64,000 nt of DNA from an uncultured Pseudomonadota bacterium. GTDB lineage: Bacteria; Pseudomonadota; Gammaproteobacteria; Burkholderiales; SG8-39. Made by a program: the position numbers and the translations under genes. This document shows positions 27,427-36,897 of the stretch, piece by piece. The stretch covers positions 1 through 64,000 of the forward strand of contig CAIXPL010000029.1 of the NCBI GenBank assembly GCA_903921325.1, written 5' to 3'. Within the stretch, counting starts at the first letter, position 1; the number at the start of each line of letters is the position of its first letter. The notes beneath the pieces were generated by a model. The model worked only from the letters and a program-made list of their open reading frames with translations, ran no database searches and was not told the origin of the DNA.

Positions 27427-29316
27427 TCAGGCCGCCGCTTGCGGACGATACTCGGGCACCCAGCGACTGATCCAGGCACGGGTCTGCGCATCATCGAGTT
27501 GACCGGCCTGATCGATCTCTGCGATCAGACGTTCTCCCCACACCGCCTGCTCGCTCTCGGGATCGCGCGCGATCCTGATCTTGCGATGGTCGGTGCGCAA
27601 GGTCAGTTCTTCATCAGTGAGCAACTCCTCGTAGAGCTTCTCGCCCGGCCGCAGGCCCGTGAATTCAATGCCTATGTCTTCCACTGCAAATCCGGAGAGC
27701 CGGATCATGTCGCGCGCCAGATCGGCAATGCGAACCGGTTCACCCATGTCGAGGACAAAAATCTCGCCGCCTTCACCCATCAGCCCTGCCTGCAAAACAA
27801 GCTGCGCGGCCTCAGGGATCGACATGAAATAGCGCACGATCTCCGGATGAGTGACGGTAACGGGGCCACCAGCGGCGATCTGCGCTTTGAATTTCGGAAT
27901 CACACTGCCCGCACTACCCAACACATTGCCGAAACGCACTGTAATGAACTTGCAGTTCGACTGCGCCTGCGCCCCCAGACGCGTCGCCTTCGAGCGGCAG
28001 ATGCGCTCGGCCAGCCGTTTGGTCGCCCCCATCACATTGGTTGGATTGACTGCCTTGTCGGTGGAGATCAGCACGAACTCCGCCACCCCATGGTCGCATG
28101 CTGCCTGCGCGACCACGGCAGTGCCCAATACGTTGTTGCGCACCGCCTGCCAGGCATTGCGTTGCTCCATCAGCGGCACATGCTTGTAGGCGGCCGCATG
28201 AAACACAATGGCCGGCAGGTACTGGGCGAATACGGCGTCAACCCGTGCCGTGTCTTTGACATCACCGATCACCGGACTGCAGGCGCACGGCGCGGCGCTG
28301 CCCGCGCGCCCCTGAAACTCCTCGCTGATCTGATAAAGCGCGAATTCATTGGAATCAAACAGCACCAGTTCAGCCGGCCGATGCTGTGCAATCTGGCGAC
28401 AGAGTTCCGAACCGATGGAACCACCGGCACCGGTCACCAGGACCACCCGACCGGCAATCAGCTGACCAATGCCCGCCATGTCGAGATTCACCTGCTCGCG
28501 GCCGAGCAGGTCCTCCAGCTCGACACTGCGCAATTGCGAAATGCCGACCCGTCCTGAGGCGATGTCCTCAAACGACGGTACGGTCAGCACGGCAAGGCCG
28601 GCCTGCTGCGCCGCCTCCACTGCCCGCCGTCGCTCACTGGCAGCCCCCGCAGGCAGTGCGATGATCGCGCGTGTCACCTGAGCGCGCGCCACATAGGCGC
28701 CGAGATCAGCGATTGCGCCGGCCACCGGCACCCCATGAATCACCCGCCCGATGCGGCTCGGACTGTCATCGAACAGTGCGACGACATGATGATTACGTGA
28801 CCGGCGCAGATCACCAACCAGCGTGGCACCGGCCTCACCGGCGCCGATGACCACCACCGGTTCGCCGTTCAAGAACGCCTGACCGTAGGTGCGACGCTCC
28901 TTCCATCCGCGATAGACGAAGCGCGCACCGGCCATCATCAGCACCAGCAATATCGGGTCAAGCAACAGAACCGCGCGTGGCACCACGCTGCGTGCATCGG
29001 TGAGCAGCACAGCGGCCGGAATCAGAACCGCGGCGCTTGCCACCGCAAGCACGATGCGCTGCAGGTCAGCCACGCTTGCATAACGCCAGATGCCTCGATA
29101 GAGACTGAACAAGAGAAAACTGGTCGCCTGCAAGGGAATAGCAAGCAAGGCGGTTGCCCACATGCCGTGCATGAACATGGGGGGGATATCGAAATTGAAC
29201 CGCAACCAGTACGCCAAAACCCAGGCCAGTGCCGCGGCGGCAGCGTCATAGCCAAGCGCGCACGCAGCCCCGAGCGAGCGGATCGGGTTCAGATGCGCAG
29301 CTCCAGCTGTTCGCAC
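27427..29316 (-). CDS. Membrane-bound nucleotide-sugar dehydratase/epimerase (CapD/WbpM/PglF family)
   Basis: The family makes UDP-4-keto-6-deoxy sugars from UDP-GlcNAc for surface glycans. The N-terminal 150 residues hold four or five membrane segments, then a CoA-binding-like Rossmann fold (VVVIGAGEAGATLVGDLRRS) and the catalytic SDR domain: VVLVTGAGGSIGSELCRQ, FHAAAYKHVPLME, STDKAVNPTNVMGATKR with the Met-for-Tyr change typical of this family, and FTGLRPGEKLYEELL. The 629-residue length is normal. The GTG start at 29316 overlaps the end of gmhA by 28 bases. Confidence 0.92.
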   Translation of the reverse strand: MRTAGAAHLNPIRSLGAACALGYDAAAAALAWVLAYWLRFNFDIPPMFMHGMWATALLAIPLQATSFLLFSLYRGIWRYASVADLQRIVLAVASAAVLIPAAVLLTDARSVVPRAVLLLDPILLVLMMAGARFVYRGWKERRTYGQAFLNGEPVVVIGAGEAGATLVGDLRRSRNHHVVALFDDSPSRIGRVIHGVPVAGAIADLGAYVARAQVTRAIIALPAGAASERRRAVEAAQQAGLAVLTVPSFEDIASGRVGISQLRSVELEDLLGREQVNLDMAGIGQLIAGRVVLVTGAGGSIGSELCRQIAQHRPAELVLFDSNEFALYQISEEFQGRAGSAAPCACSPVIGDVKDTARVDAVFAQYLPAIVFHAAAYKHVPLMEQRNAWQAVRNNVLGTAVVAQAACDHGVAEFVLISTDKAVNPTNVMGATKRLAERICRSKATRLGAQAQSNCKFITVRFGNVLGSAGSVIPKFKAQIAAGGPVTVTHPEIVRYFMSIPEAAQLVLQAGLMGEGGEIFVLDMGEPVRIADLARDMIRLSGFAVEDIGIEFTGLRPGEKLYEELLTDEELTLRTDHRKIRIARDPESEQAVWGERLIAEIDQAGQLDDAQTRAWISRWVPEYRPQAAA

Positions 29317-29900
29317 AGGTGATGATAGATCACCAGGTGCATCTCTTGAATGCGCGGTGTGTGCGACGAGGGCACCGCGAGCAGCACATCGGCGAGCGCA
29401 GCTAACGCACCGCCACCCTGGCCGGTCAGTGCCAGCACCGACATGCCAAGGGCCCGGGCGACCTCGGCAGCACGCACAACGTTCTTTGAGTTGCCGCTCG
29501 TGGAGAGCGCCAGCAGAACACCACCGGGTCGGGCATACGCCTCGACCTGGCGCGAGAACACTGTGTCATAACCGATGTCGTTAGCCCAGGCGGTCAGCAC
29601 CGAGGTGTCGGTGCTCAAGGCCTTCACGTTGAGCGCGCGGCGGTCGCGCAAGAAGCGACCGACCAGTTCACCGGCAATGTGCTGTGCATCGGCCGCCGAC
29701 CCGCCATTGCCGCACACCAGGATAGGCAGCGATGCCGCAGCGGCTGTGCTCAACCGCTCCAGCGCAGCGTCAAATGCGCTGCACATCGCCGGGCTGGCGA
29801 GCATGGGCAGCAGGGCAGCAATTTCCGCCACACGCTCGGCAAAGCCAGCACCGGCACTGACCGACGGTCGTGCGCCCTTGTGAGCGTCTGATTCAGACAT
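29289..29900 (-). CDS. gmhA: Phosphoheptose isomerase (SIS domain)
   Basis: GmhA converts sedoheptulose 7-phosphate to D-glycero-D-manno-heptose 7-phosphate for LPS core. The 203-residue protein has CGNGGSAADAQHIAGELVGRF, LALSTSGNSKNVVRAAE and the C-terminal HLVIYHHLCEQLE, which fit GmhA better than the DnaA-binding DiaA, though the two families are close. ATG 29900 has AGGA upstream. It lies among LPS genes with waaC and waaA nearby. Confidence 0.88.
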   Translation of the reverse strand: MSESDAHKGARPSVSAGAGFAERVAEIAALLPMLASPAMCSAFDAALERLSTAAAASLPILVCGNGGSAADAQHIAGELVGRFLRDRRALNVKALSTDTSVLTAWANDIGYDTVFSRQVEAYARPGGVLLALSTSGNSKNVVRAAEVARALGMSVLALTGQGGGALAALADVLLAVPSSHTPRIQEMHLVIYHHLCEQLELRI

Positions 29901-29927
29901 GGCTTTGATCCTGTACAGAAAGCGCGA

Positions 29928-30680
29928 TTATAGGGCGCTGCGCGCAAGGGCCTTGCGGTACTTGGCTGCGCTGCTCGCACAGCCGATCACAATATGGACC
30001 AATCCGGGCAATCCATCGAGAAAACCAAGCCGCACAAAATAGAATCGGATGAATCGCACCAGCGGGCTGAATAGCATCGAGAGACTGTTGGCAAACCAGC
30101 CACGCAGGCGCAGATCCTGCGCCTGCAGATCGCTGTAGCGCGCCTGTTTGGCCCAGTAGCGGGACAGGGTTTCGGCCGAGTCATGCAACAGGTCACCCGG
30201 TATACGCACCGGGCTTGCCTCGCTCAGAACGCGCTCATGGACCGGACTGTCAGACCAACGCGCTGCGTCGCGGCGAAACAGGCGCGCCGACCAGTCCGGA
30301 TAGCCCTCGCCATGACGCAACCAGCGTCCCATGAATCGATTACAGCGGGCAAATTCAAACAGGAGTGCGCGCGGCGGCTCGCACGCGAGCTCAGTGGTGA
30401 TAGCCGCGCGCAAGGCCGGACTCACCTGTTCATCGGCATCCAGGCAGAGTACCCAGTCGTGCGCAGCAACACTTACCGCGAATTGCTTTTGACGGCCAAA
30501 GCCGAGCCAGGTTTGTTGCAACACGCGAGCCCCATGGCGTCTGGCAATCGTCTCGGTGTCGTCGCGACTACCGCTATCGACCACCAGCAGTTCATCGGCA
30601 AACGCTGCGCTTGCCAGGCAAGCATCAAGACTGCGCGCCGCATTGAGGGTGATGACCACGACCGACAGGGGATGTCTCAT
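29928..30680 (-). CDS. Glycosyltransferase family 2 (WaaE/KdtX-like LPS core transferase)
   Basis: The 250-residue protein begins LSVVVITLNAARSLDACL and has ELLVVDSGSRDDTETIARRHGARV, WVLCLDADEQVSP with the metal-binding Asp pair, and a C-terminal amphipathic part. The pattern matches the small GT2 enzymes that add glucose to LPS core heptose (WaaE/KdtX). ATG 30680 is the family start. It is divergent from waaC; the shared gap contains TATAAT at 30709-30714 on the plus strand, a possible -10 for waaC. Confidence 0.85.
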   Translation of the reverse strand: MRHPLSVVVITLNAARSLDACLASAAFADELLVVDSGSRDDTETIARRHGARVLQQTWLGFGRQKQFAVSVAAHDWVLCLDADEQVSPALRAAITTELACEPPRALLFEFARCNRFMGRWLRHGEGYPDWSARLFRRDAARWSDSPVHERVLSEASPVRIPGDLLHDSAETLSRYWAKQARYSDLQAQDLRLRGWFANSLSMLFSPLVRFIRFYFVRLGFLDGLPGLVHIVIGCASSAAKYRKALARSAL

Positions 30681-30751
30681 CAGGAACGGGGGTCCGTTGT
30701 GCGGTACGTATAATCCGACCACCCTTCACGCCAACCGATCGCTCAGGGCTC

Positions 30752-31744
30752 TTGACTGCACATTATCTCATCGTAAAAACATCGTCACTGGGCGATGTGC
30801 TGCACGCCATGCCGGCGCTGACGGAATTTCACGCGCAGCGGCCGCAAGCGCGTGTGGATTGGGTGGTTGAAGAAGGCTACGCCCCATTGGTCAGACTGCA
30901 TCGCGCAGTCAGCCAGGTCATCCCGGTCAACTGGCGGCGCTGGCGGCAGAACCTGCTCGACAAGGGCACCTGGCGCGCGATCGCCAGGCTGCGCGCCCAA
31001 CTGCGCGCGGGACACTATGACGCGGTGATCGATGCCCAGGGCCTGATCAAAAGCGCCATCATTGCCGCGATGAGCGCCCGTCCCCGCTACGGCCTGGACT
31101 GGTCAAGCGCCCGCGAACCGATCGCAAGCCTGAGTTACGCGCACCGGGTAAATGCGTCCTGGGACCTGCATGCCGTTGAGCGCTGCCGACGGCTTTTTTC
31201 CGCTGCCGGCGGGTATGCACTCAGCGATCAGATCACGGGCCCGGACTATGGCCTGCTGCTGCCTGGTGGCGGCAACGCGAGCGAATATCGCTGCGTGCTT
31301 CTGCACGGCACCGCACAGGCCTCCAAATGCTGGCCCGAAGCCCACTGGCGCACCATCGCGGTCTCGCTCAGCGCGCGCGGCATGCAGGTCATCCTGCCGC
31401 ATGGCAGCGCAGATGAACTGGCGCGTGCCGAACGACTCGCCGAGGGCATCTGCGGGGCGCAAGTGGCGCCGCGATCGGCCATTGATGACATGGCTCGATT
31501 GCTCGCCGGGTCTGCTCTGGTGATCGGACTGGATACCGGACTGTTGCATCTGGCAGCCGCCTTGCGGGTGCCGCTGGTAGCGATCCATGTCGACAGCAGT
31601 CCGCAGGCGACCGGCCCGCGCGGGCAGGGTCCGATCGAGGTCTGCGGCTCCATTGACCAACCACCAACTCCCGCAGACGTCCTCGCCGCCATCGATCGAC
31701 TGAACAGTGCAATTGGCGACCCGTCCCAGCGGCTCGTCCGGTGA
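30752..31744 (+). CDS. waaC: Lipopolysaccharide heptosyltransferase I
   Basis: WaaC adds the first heptose to Kdo of lipid A. It is a GT9 protein of 330 residues with LIVKTSSLGDVLHAMPALTEF, VDWVVEEGYAPLVRLH, AVIDAQGLIKSA, the acceptor/donor site LLHGTAQASKCWPEAHW and VIGLDTGLLHLAAALRVPLVAIH. The only start that fits the family is a TTG at 30752 with AGGG just upstream, an unusual start worth noting. Its stop overlaps a GTG (GTGA), and waaA follows within 26 bases. Confidence 0.93.
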   Translation: MTAHYLIVKTSSLGDVLHAMPALTEFHAQRPQARVDWVVEEGYAPLVRLHRAVSQVIPVNWRRWRQNLLDKGTWRAIARLRAQLRAGHYDAVIDAQGLIKSAIIAAMSARPRYGLDWSSAREPIASLSYAHRVNASWDLHAVERCRRLFSAAGGYALSDQITGPDYGLLLPGGGNASEYRCVLLHGTAQASKCWPEAHWRTIAVSLSARGMQVILPHGSADELARAERLAEGICGAQVAPRSAIDDMARLLAGSALVIGLDTGLLHLAAALRVPLVAIHVDSSPQATGPRGQGPIEVCGSIDQPPTPADVLAAIDRLNSAIGDPSQRLVR

Positions 31745-31769
31745 GCACCGGATGCGGGCAGTAGAACCG

Positions 31770-33044
31770 ATGCGCACCCTCTACATCCTGCTTGCCCATC
31801 TCATTCTGCCGTTTCTACCGTTACGGCTGTGGTGGCGCGCACGCCGTGAGCCAGCCTATGGCGAGCACATTGCGGAGCGCTTTGGGTGCTATCAGGCGCT
31901 GGCACCAGACTCCCGGCCGATCCTGTGGATTCACGCCGTGTCGCTGGGCGAAACGCGGGCGGCGCAACCGCTGGTGGCGCGTCTGCGCGAGCGGCTGCCC
32001 GGCTACCGGTTGCTGATCACCCATATGACGGCCACCGGGCGCCGCGCCGGCGAGGATCTGTTTCCCGATGCCTTGATCGCCTACCTGCCCTACGATCTGC
32101 CATGGGCGGCAAAGCGCTTTCTGCAGCATTTTCGGCCCGCCATCGGCGTCCTGATGGAAACCGAGGTGTGGCCCAATTTGATCGCTGCATGCGCTCAAGC
32201 CCAGATCCCCCTCGTGCTCGCCAACGCGCGTCTATCGGCACGTTCAGCAGCCGGTTATCAACGCACCGGATCGCTCGCACGTAATGCTTTTGCAGGATTT
32301 GACCGGATTGCAGCGCAAACCGATGCGGACGCGCGCCGGCTAAGCGACCTGGGCGCACGCAACATCCGGGTCACCGGAAACATCAAGTTCGATGCCAGTG
32401 TGCCCGCGCAGAGCCGGTCGCTCGCTCAGTCCTTCCGCGGCCACTACGGTGCGCGATCAGTGCTGCTGCTGGCGAGCACCCGCGAGGGCGAAGAACGCCT
32501 GATCCTCGATGCAATCGGCCGCGCCCCGCTTCCACCCGAGCTGCTGGTGGTCGTGGTACCGCGACATCCGCAGCGATTCGATGCGGTTGCTGCCCTCATT
32601 GAGGCAGACGGCCATGCGCTGGTGCGCCGCTCAGGCGCGCTGGATGTTCCGGCCGAAGTGAGCTTCGTCCTCGGTGACAGCCTGGGCGAGATGGCAGCCT
32701 ATTACAGCGCCAGTGACATCGCCTTTGTCGGCGGCAGTCTGGTGCCGGTCGGTGGCCAGAATCTGATCGAAGCGTGCGCCGCCGGCGTGCCGGTGCTCAT
32801 TGGCCCCTCGCAGTTCAATTTTGCCCAGGCCGCGAGCGACGCGATCGCGGCTGGTGCGCTGATCGAGATTGCCGACGCCGATGCGCTCCTGCGCTCGGTG
32901 CGATCGCTGCTGGTCGAGCCACTGCGCCGGGCACAGATCGCCGCCTGTGGTCTGCGCTTTGCCCAAACGCACCAAGGCGCAGCAACCCGGACCGCTGACC
33001 TGGTGATCGACGCCCTCACTGCGAGCAAAGGTACGGCGCGCTGA
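31770..33044 (+). CDS. waaA: 3-deoxy-D-manno-octulosonic acid (Kdo) transferase
   Basis: WaaA attaches Kdo residues from CMP-Kdo to lipid IVA. The 424-residue GT30 protein has an N-terminal membrane anchor (TLYILLAHLILPFLPLRLWW), then IWIHAVSLGETRAAQPLV with the catalytic Glu, TATGRRAGEDLF, METEVWPNLIAAC, NARLSARSAAGY and FVGGSLVPVGGQNLIEACAAGVPVLIGP. ATG 31770 is the family start; ATG 31752 in frame would add six residues (MRAVEP). It is coupled to waaC. Confidence 0.95.
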   Translation: MRTLYILLAHLILPFLPLRLWWRARREPAYGEHIAERFGCYQALAPDSRPILWIHAVSLGETRAAQPLVARLRERLPGYRLLITHMTATGRRAGEDLFPDALIAYLPYDLPWAAKRFLQHFRPAIGVLMETEVWPNLIAACAQAQIPLVLANARLSARSAAGYQRTGSLARNAFAGFDRIAAQTDADARRLSDLGARNIRVTGNIKFDASVPAQSRSLAQSFRGHYGARSVLLLASTREGEERLILDAIGRAPLPPELLVVVVPRHPQRFDAVAALIEADGHALVRRSGALDVPAEVSFVLGDSLGEMAAYYSASDIAFVGGSLVPVGGQNLIEACAAGVPVLIGPSQFNFAQAASDAIAAGALIEIADADALLRSVRSLLVEPLRRAQIAACGLRFAQTHQGAATRTADLVIDALTASKGTAR

Positions 33045-33074
33045 GACAAAAGGCCCGTCTTCCGCGAGCCACTC

Positions 33075-33189
33075 CAAAATCTGCTCCAACCACAACTCCG
33101 ATCACAACTGGCGAGCACGGCAAGCTGCGTGCGTTCGAAGCCTCAAAATCTGCTCCGATCACAACTCGGATCACAACTCCGAGCGTAAC
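33075..33189. repeat. Repeat cluster built on a 12-bp unit between waaA and a rhodanese gene
   Basis: A 35-base block starting caaaatctgctcc recurs after 69 bases (33075-33109 and 33144-33178). Inside it a unit close to ccgatcacaact is repeated; I count five variants. The cluster fills most of the 177 bases between the convergent genes. No gene is seen here. Function unknown. Confidence 0.6.
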
Positions 33190-33221
33190 TCGGCGAGCCA
33201 CCGAGAAAGCACCGGCGCGAT

Positions 33222-33545
33222 CTAATACGTCGGGACAGACGGGTCGATGGTGCGCGACCAGGCGTCGATGCCGCCGGCGAGATTGAATATGCTGCGAAAC
33301 CCGCGGCGCTCCAGAAAACTGCCCACCTGGGCACTGCGGCCACCGTGGTGACAGTACACCACCAGATCGGCTTGCGGATCGAGCTCAGCGAGGCGTTCGA
33401 CGATCTGACTCATCGGCAGGTGAATGGAATCGGGCAGGGCGCATCGTGCACGCTCCCAGTCCTCCCGCACATCAAGCAACACCGGGTGGCCGCGTGCCCC
33501 GTCATCGAGCCATTGCTTGAACTCGGTTACGCTGATCTGCTGCAT
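33222..33545 (-). CDS. Rhodanese-domain protein (single domain)
   Basis: A 107-residue single rhodanese domain: VLLDVREDWERARCALPDSIHLPM, then VVYCHHGGRSAQVGSFLERRGF with the catalytic Cys in the loop CHHGGRS, then NLAGGIDAWSRTIDPSVPTY. Such proteins carry sulfane sulfur; the physiological acceptor is unknown. AAGGAAG precedes ATG 33545. It follows pcm after 16 bases, an order conserved in Burkholderiales. Confidence 0.92.
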   Translation of the reverse strand: MQQISVTEFKQWLDDGARGHPVLLDVREDWERARCALPDSIHLPMSQIVERLAELDPQADLVVYCHHGGRSAQVGSFLERRGFRSIFNLAGGIDAWSRTIDPSVPTY

Positions 33546-33561
33546 ATGAGACTTCCTTGGT

Positions 33562-34227
33562 TCAAAAGCGAAACCGTGCCGGCGTCGCAACCTGCGAAAG
33601 CGGTGCGAGATCGGTCTCGAACAGATCGACCACGGTATGGCTGCCACTGCCTGCCTGGGTATAAATGCGTGCCGTCATCACGGGCGACGAACCGACCACC
33701 GCAAACAGCTTGCCACCCGGCATCAATTGCCCGAGCAAATCCTCGGGCGCCTCAGGCACCGATCCGGTCAGCACGATCAGATCATAGGGTGCCTGGCGCG
33801 CAGCCCCCAGAATACCGTTGCCAATCTCGAGCACGACATTACCGACACCCGCGCGAGCCAGATTCGCCGCACCAATCTCGGCGATGCGTGGATTGATTTC
33901 AACGGAACACACCCGCGCCGCACTTGCTGCCAGCAAGGCTGTGAGATAGCCCGAACCAGTGCCGATCTCTAGCACCTTGGCGCCGGGTTGCGGCGACAGC
34001 TCCTGCAGGATGCGGGCCTCGAGCCGGGGCGGCATCATGCGCTCGCCTGCGCCCGCCCCTTCGGTGATCGGGATCTCCAGATCGGAAAACGCCAGTGCGC
34101 GATAGGCCGCAGGAACAAACTCCTCGCGGCGCACCACATAGAGCAGATCGAGCACCCGCTGATCGAGCACCTCCCAGGTCCGGATCTGCTGCTCGACCAT
34201 GTTGAATCGTGCGCGTTCTGGGTTCAT
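33562..34227 (-). CDS. pcm: Protein-L-isoaspartate O-methyltransferase family protein
   Basis: The family methylates L-isoaspartyl residues for protein repair using S-adenosylmethionine. The 221-residue protein has MVEQQIRTWEVLDQRVLDLL, ERMMPPRLEARILQEL, the SAM-binding KVLEIGTGSGYLTALLA and the late segment PGGKLFAVVG. ATG 34227 is the family start. This shorter betaproteobacterial form (with MVEQQIRTW) is often only distantly like E. coli Pcm, and a repair activity is assumed from the family. Confidence 0.88.
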   Translation of the reverse strand: MNPERARFNMVEQQIRTWEVLDQRVLDLLYVVRREEFVPAAYRALAFSDLEIPITEGAGAGERMMPPRLEARILQELSPQPGAKVLEIGTGSGYLTALLAASAARVCSVEINPRIAEIGAANLARAGVGNVVLEIGNGILGAARQAPYDLIVLTGSVPEAPEDLLGQLMPGGKLFAVVGSSPVMTARIYTQAGSGSHTVVDLFETDLAPLSQVATPARFRF

Positions 34228-34316
34228 TCGCCTGCCCTGTTCTATGAACAAAAATGACCGCCAAGCGGTGCCGCATCTGCCAGGCTGGATTCTAGCGCGA
34301 CTGACTTGCAGCCGGA

Positions 34317-35744
34317 TTACTTGACCGCCCAATCTGCCCCGGATTGCCCGGCAAGCGCCTGCTCGGCCGCCGAATGGCCGGCAATGCGCCCGAGCGACAG
34401 CGCACTTAACCACCCGCTGCCAGGCAAATACCCCCAGGCGTGGGGACCGGTCACGCCGGAACTGGCATGGCCACCGGCATACAAATTCGGGAACACGCCG
34501 CCCTCGGTGCGCAGCACCCGGGCACGGGTGTCAATCGACAAGCCACCCAGCGTATTGATCAGGGCTGTGGTGACACAGACCGCGTACAAGGGCGTGCCGA
34601 ACGCCGCCGCGTGGGTCATATCGCGGCCGAACAGATCGACTTCGCGGCTGCGCTGGCAATTGATGACATGCTCGATGGTCTGACCGAACTCGGTGACAGG
34701 AACCCCGATCAACGCGGCCAGCGCCTCGATCGAGCCGGCATGACGTACCGCCCCGGCATCGAACAATTCGCGATAGTCATCGAGCAACATCGCCTCGCTG
34801 TGGATGCGCTCGTCATAGACGGTCCAGGCAAGGCCTTGCGGTTGCGCAATCAAAAGCGGAGCAAAGTCGGTCGAGGCTTCCACTTCATTGCCAAAACGCT
34901 CGCCTTTCAGGTTCACCTGCACCCCGCCCTCTTCAATCAGCAGGCGACTGGTCAGTTGCCAATACGGCACCGCCAGCGCTGCCCGCGCGAAATAGGCCGA
35001 GGTGTTCTTCAGGGCCGCACCCAGCTGGGTAGCCCAGTACAGCGCATCGCCGGCGCTGCCGCGGTGGCCGACATACTGGGCGCCAGCAACCTCCGGAATG
35101 TAGCGACGCAAAAATCCTGTATTCGCGGCGAATCCGCCGGTCGCCAGCACGAGGGTGTGACAGCCAAACTCCTGGCGCATGCCGCTCGGGCGCCGAAACA
35201 TGACGCCACTGACACGACCGCTTCGATCCGCGTACAGATCGAGCACTTGCGAGCCAGTGACAATTGCAATGCCGGCGCGACGTGCTGCCTCCTCCAGCCG
35301 GCGCACCAGTGCAACGCCAGAGCGCTCAGGAACACCATGCAGACGCTGACGACTATGACCTGACTGGGGCCGGCCGACTTCAAGACGCCAGACCAGTTCG
35401 TGATCATCGGCCAGCCATTCGATCGCCGGGGCCGCCGCAGTCGCCACGCCCAAGGTGAGGCGCACATCGCTCGAGCCCTTGGATTTGCGCTGCATGTCCG
35501 CGGCGAACTGCCCGGGTGAGTCCGCGATGCCGGCATCGCGTTGATAGCTGGTGCCGGCCGCCGGGATGAGTCCGCGGCCCATTTGAATGGCGCCACCGAC
35601 ATTGTCTTCGCGTTCGACCAGCAGCACGTCGGCACCAGCGTCGCGGGCGGCCAGCGCAGCAATCAAGCCGCACAACCCGGCACCTACGACGATGACATGC
35701 GCAGTTGCTTCAAATTTCTTGTCGTCGACAAAATTGACCGGCAT
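34317..35744 (-). CDS. FAD-dependent oxidoreductase (fumarate reductase / flavocytochrome c / 3-ketosteroid dehydrogenase-like)
   Basis: The 475-residue flavoprotein has the FAD-binding start HVIVVGAGLCGLIAALAARDAGADVLLVE, a second FAD contact in HTLVLATGGFAANTGFL, GSAGDALYWATQLGAAL, and the closing GGLSIDTRARVLR...FPNLYAGGHASSGVTGPHAWGYLPGSG. This places it in the succinate dehydrogenase/fumarate reductase flavoprotein group, which includes many 3-ketosteroid-type dehydrogenases. The substrate is unknown. It precedes, divergently, a Bug-type solute-binding protein gene, so a role with an imported organic acid is possible. Confidence 0.85.
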   Translation of the reverse strand: MPVNFVDDKKFEATAHVIVVGAGLCGLIAALAARDAGADVLLVEREDNVGGAIQMGRGLIPAAGTSYQRDAGIADSPGQFAADMQRKSKGSSDVRLTLGVATAAAPAIEWLADDHELVWRLEVGRPQSGHSRQRLHGVPERSGVALVRRLEEAARRAGIAIVTGSQVLDLYADRSGRVSGVMFRRPSGMRQEFGCHTLVLATGGFAANTGFLRRYIPEVAGAQYVGHRGSAGDALYWATQLGAALKNTSAYFARAALAVPYWQLTSRLLIEEGGVQVNLKGERFGNEVEASTDFAPLLIAQPQGLAWTVYDERIHSEAMLLDDYRELFDAGAVRHAGSIEALAALIGVPVTEFGQTIEHVINCQRSREVDLFGRDMTHAAAFGTPLYAVCVTTALINTLGGLSIDTRARVLRTEGGVFPNLYAGGHASSGVTGPHAWGYLPGSGWLSALSLGRIAGHSAAEQALAGQSGADWAVK

Positions 35745-35905
35745 AAGGCGCTGGCAGCTAGGTTGTTCCTGAATATCGCCCAGAGTATCGCCGATAATCA
35801 GTCATTATCGAAAACCGCATGGGATCAGCCCACCTCCCCCTGCGGGACTAGAATAACGCCTTTGAGCCTGATACCCCCAGAGTCCTTCAATCGGGGTGAG
35901 GAGAC

Positions 35906-36883
35906 ATGATGACTTTGACCCAGCGTGTGTTCATCGCTACCGCCAGCCTCGCCGTGCTGCTTGCCGGGCAGGTACAGGCGCAGTCCTACCCGACCAAACC
36001 GGTGCGCTTCATCATTCCGTTTGCCCCTGGCGGCACAACCGATATCGTCGGTCGCATCGTCGCTGATCGCATCGGGCGCCAATTGGGACAGTCGCTGGTG
36101 GTCGAGAATCGCGGCGGCGGCGGCGGGTCAATCGGTGCCGAGATGGCCGCCCGCGCAGCGCCGGATGGCTACACGATCGGTATGGCCACGGTCAGCACAA
36201 TGGGCACCAATCCCGCTGCAACGCCCAAACTCGCCTATGACCCGTTGCGTGATTTTGTGCCGATCACCAACCTGGTCGGCGTACCGAATGTGCTGGCCGT
36301 GCATCCTTCAGTGCCTGCCCAGAATATGGCCGAATTCCTGAAACTGCTCAAAGCCAACCCGGGCAAGTACGCCTACGCCTCATCGGGCACGGGCGGCATT
36401 GCGCACATGCTCGGTGAGCTGTTCAAGCTCACCACCGGAACGAGTCTGGTACACATCCCCTATCGGGGTTCGGGACCGGCCATCAATGATGTTATCGCGG
36501 GGCAGGTGCCGGTGTTGTTTGACAATCTCCCATCGTCCCTTGGGCATATCGAATCGGGTCGCATGCGTGCCCTGGCCGTGTCATCCCCAAAGCGTCTGCA
36601 CGCCCTGCCCGATGTCCCGACCTTTGCCGAACTGGGCATGAAAGAGGTCAACGATCCGGCCTGGTATGGACTGGTAGCCCCGGCCGGCACGCCCGCCGAT
36701 ATCATCGAAAAAATCCATGCGGCCAGTGTGCGTACGCTGGCGCAACCTGATGTGATCGAGCGACTGCGTCAGCAGGGCGCCGAGCCGATCGGCAACACGC
36801 CGGAGGAATTCGGTCAGCAGATTCGCGCCGAACTGGCCAAATGGCAGCGGGTGGTCAAGGAACAAAACATCCATCTCGACTGA
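35906..36883 (+). CDS. Bug/TctC-family periplasmic solute-binding protein
   Basis: Bug proteins are the receptors of tripartite tricarboxylate transporters, or free receptors in betaproteobacteria with many copies. A signal peptide (residues 1-24, ending LLAGQVQAQ) precedes SYPTKPVRFIIPFAPGGTTDIVGRIVA, the carboxylate-binding first beta strand and loop, and SLVVENRGGGGGSIGAEMAA and APDGYTIGM. 325 residues; GAGGAGAC precedes the ATG. No TctAB membrane genes are near, as is common for Bug genes. Confidence 0.93.
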   Translation: MMTLTQRVFIATASLAVLLAGQVQAQSYPTKPVRFIIPFAPGGTTDIVGRIVADRIGRQLGQSLVVENRGGGGGSIGAEMAARAAPDGYTIGMATVSTMGTNPAATPKLAYDPLRDFVPITNLVGVPNVLAVHPSVPAQNMAEFLKLLKANPGKYAYASSGTGGIAHMLGELFKLTTGTSLVHIPYRGSGPAINDVIAGQVPVLFDNLPSSLGHIESGRMRALAVSSPKRLHALPDVPTFAELGMKEVNDPAWYGLVAPAGTPADIIEKIHAASVRTLAQPDVIERLRQQGAEPIGNTPEEFGQQIRAELAKWQRVVKEQNIHLD

Positions 36884-36897
36884 CCCCGCGGTGTTGC

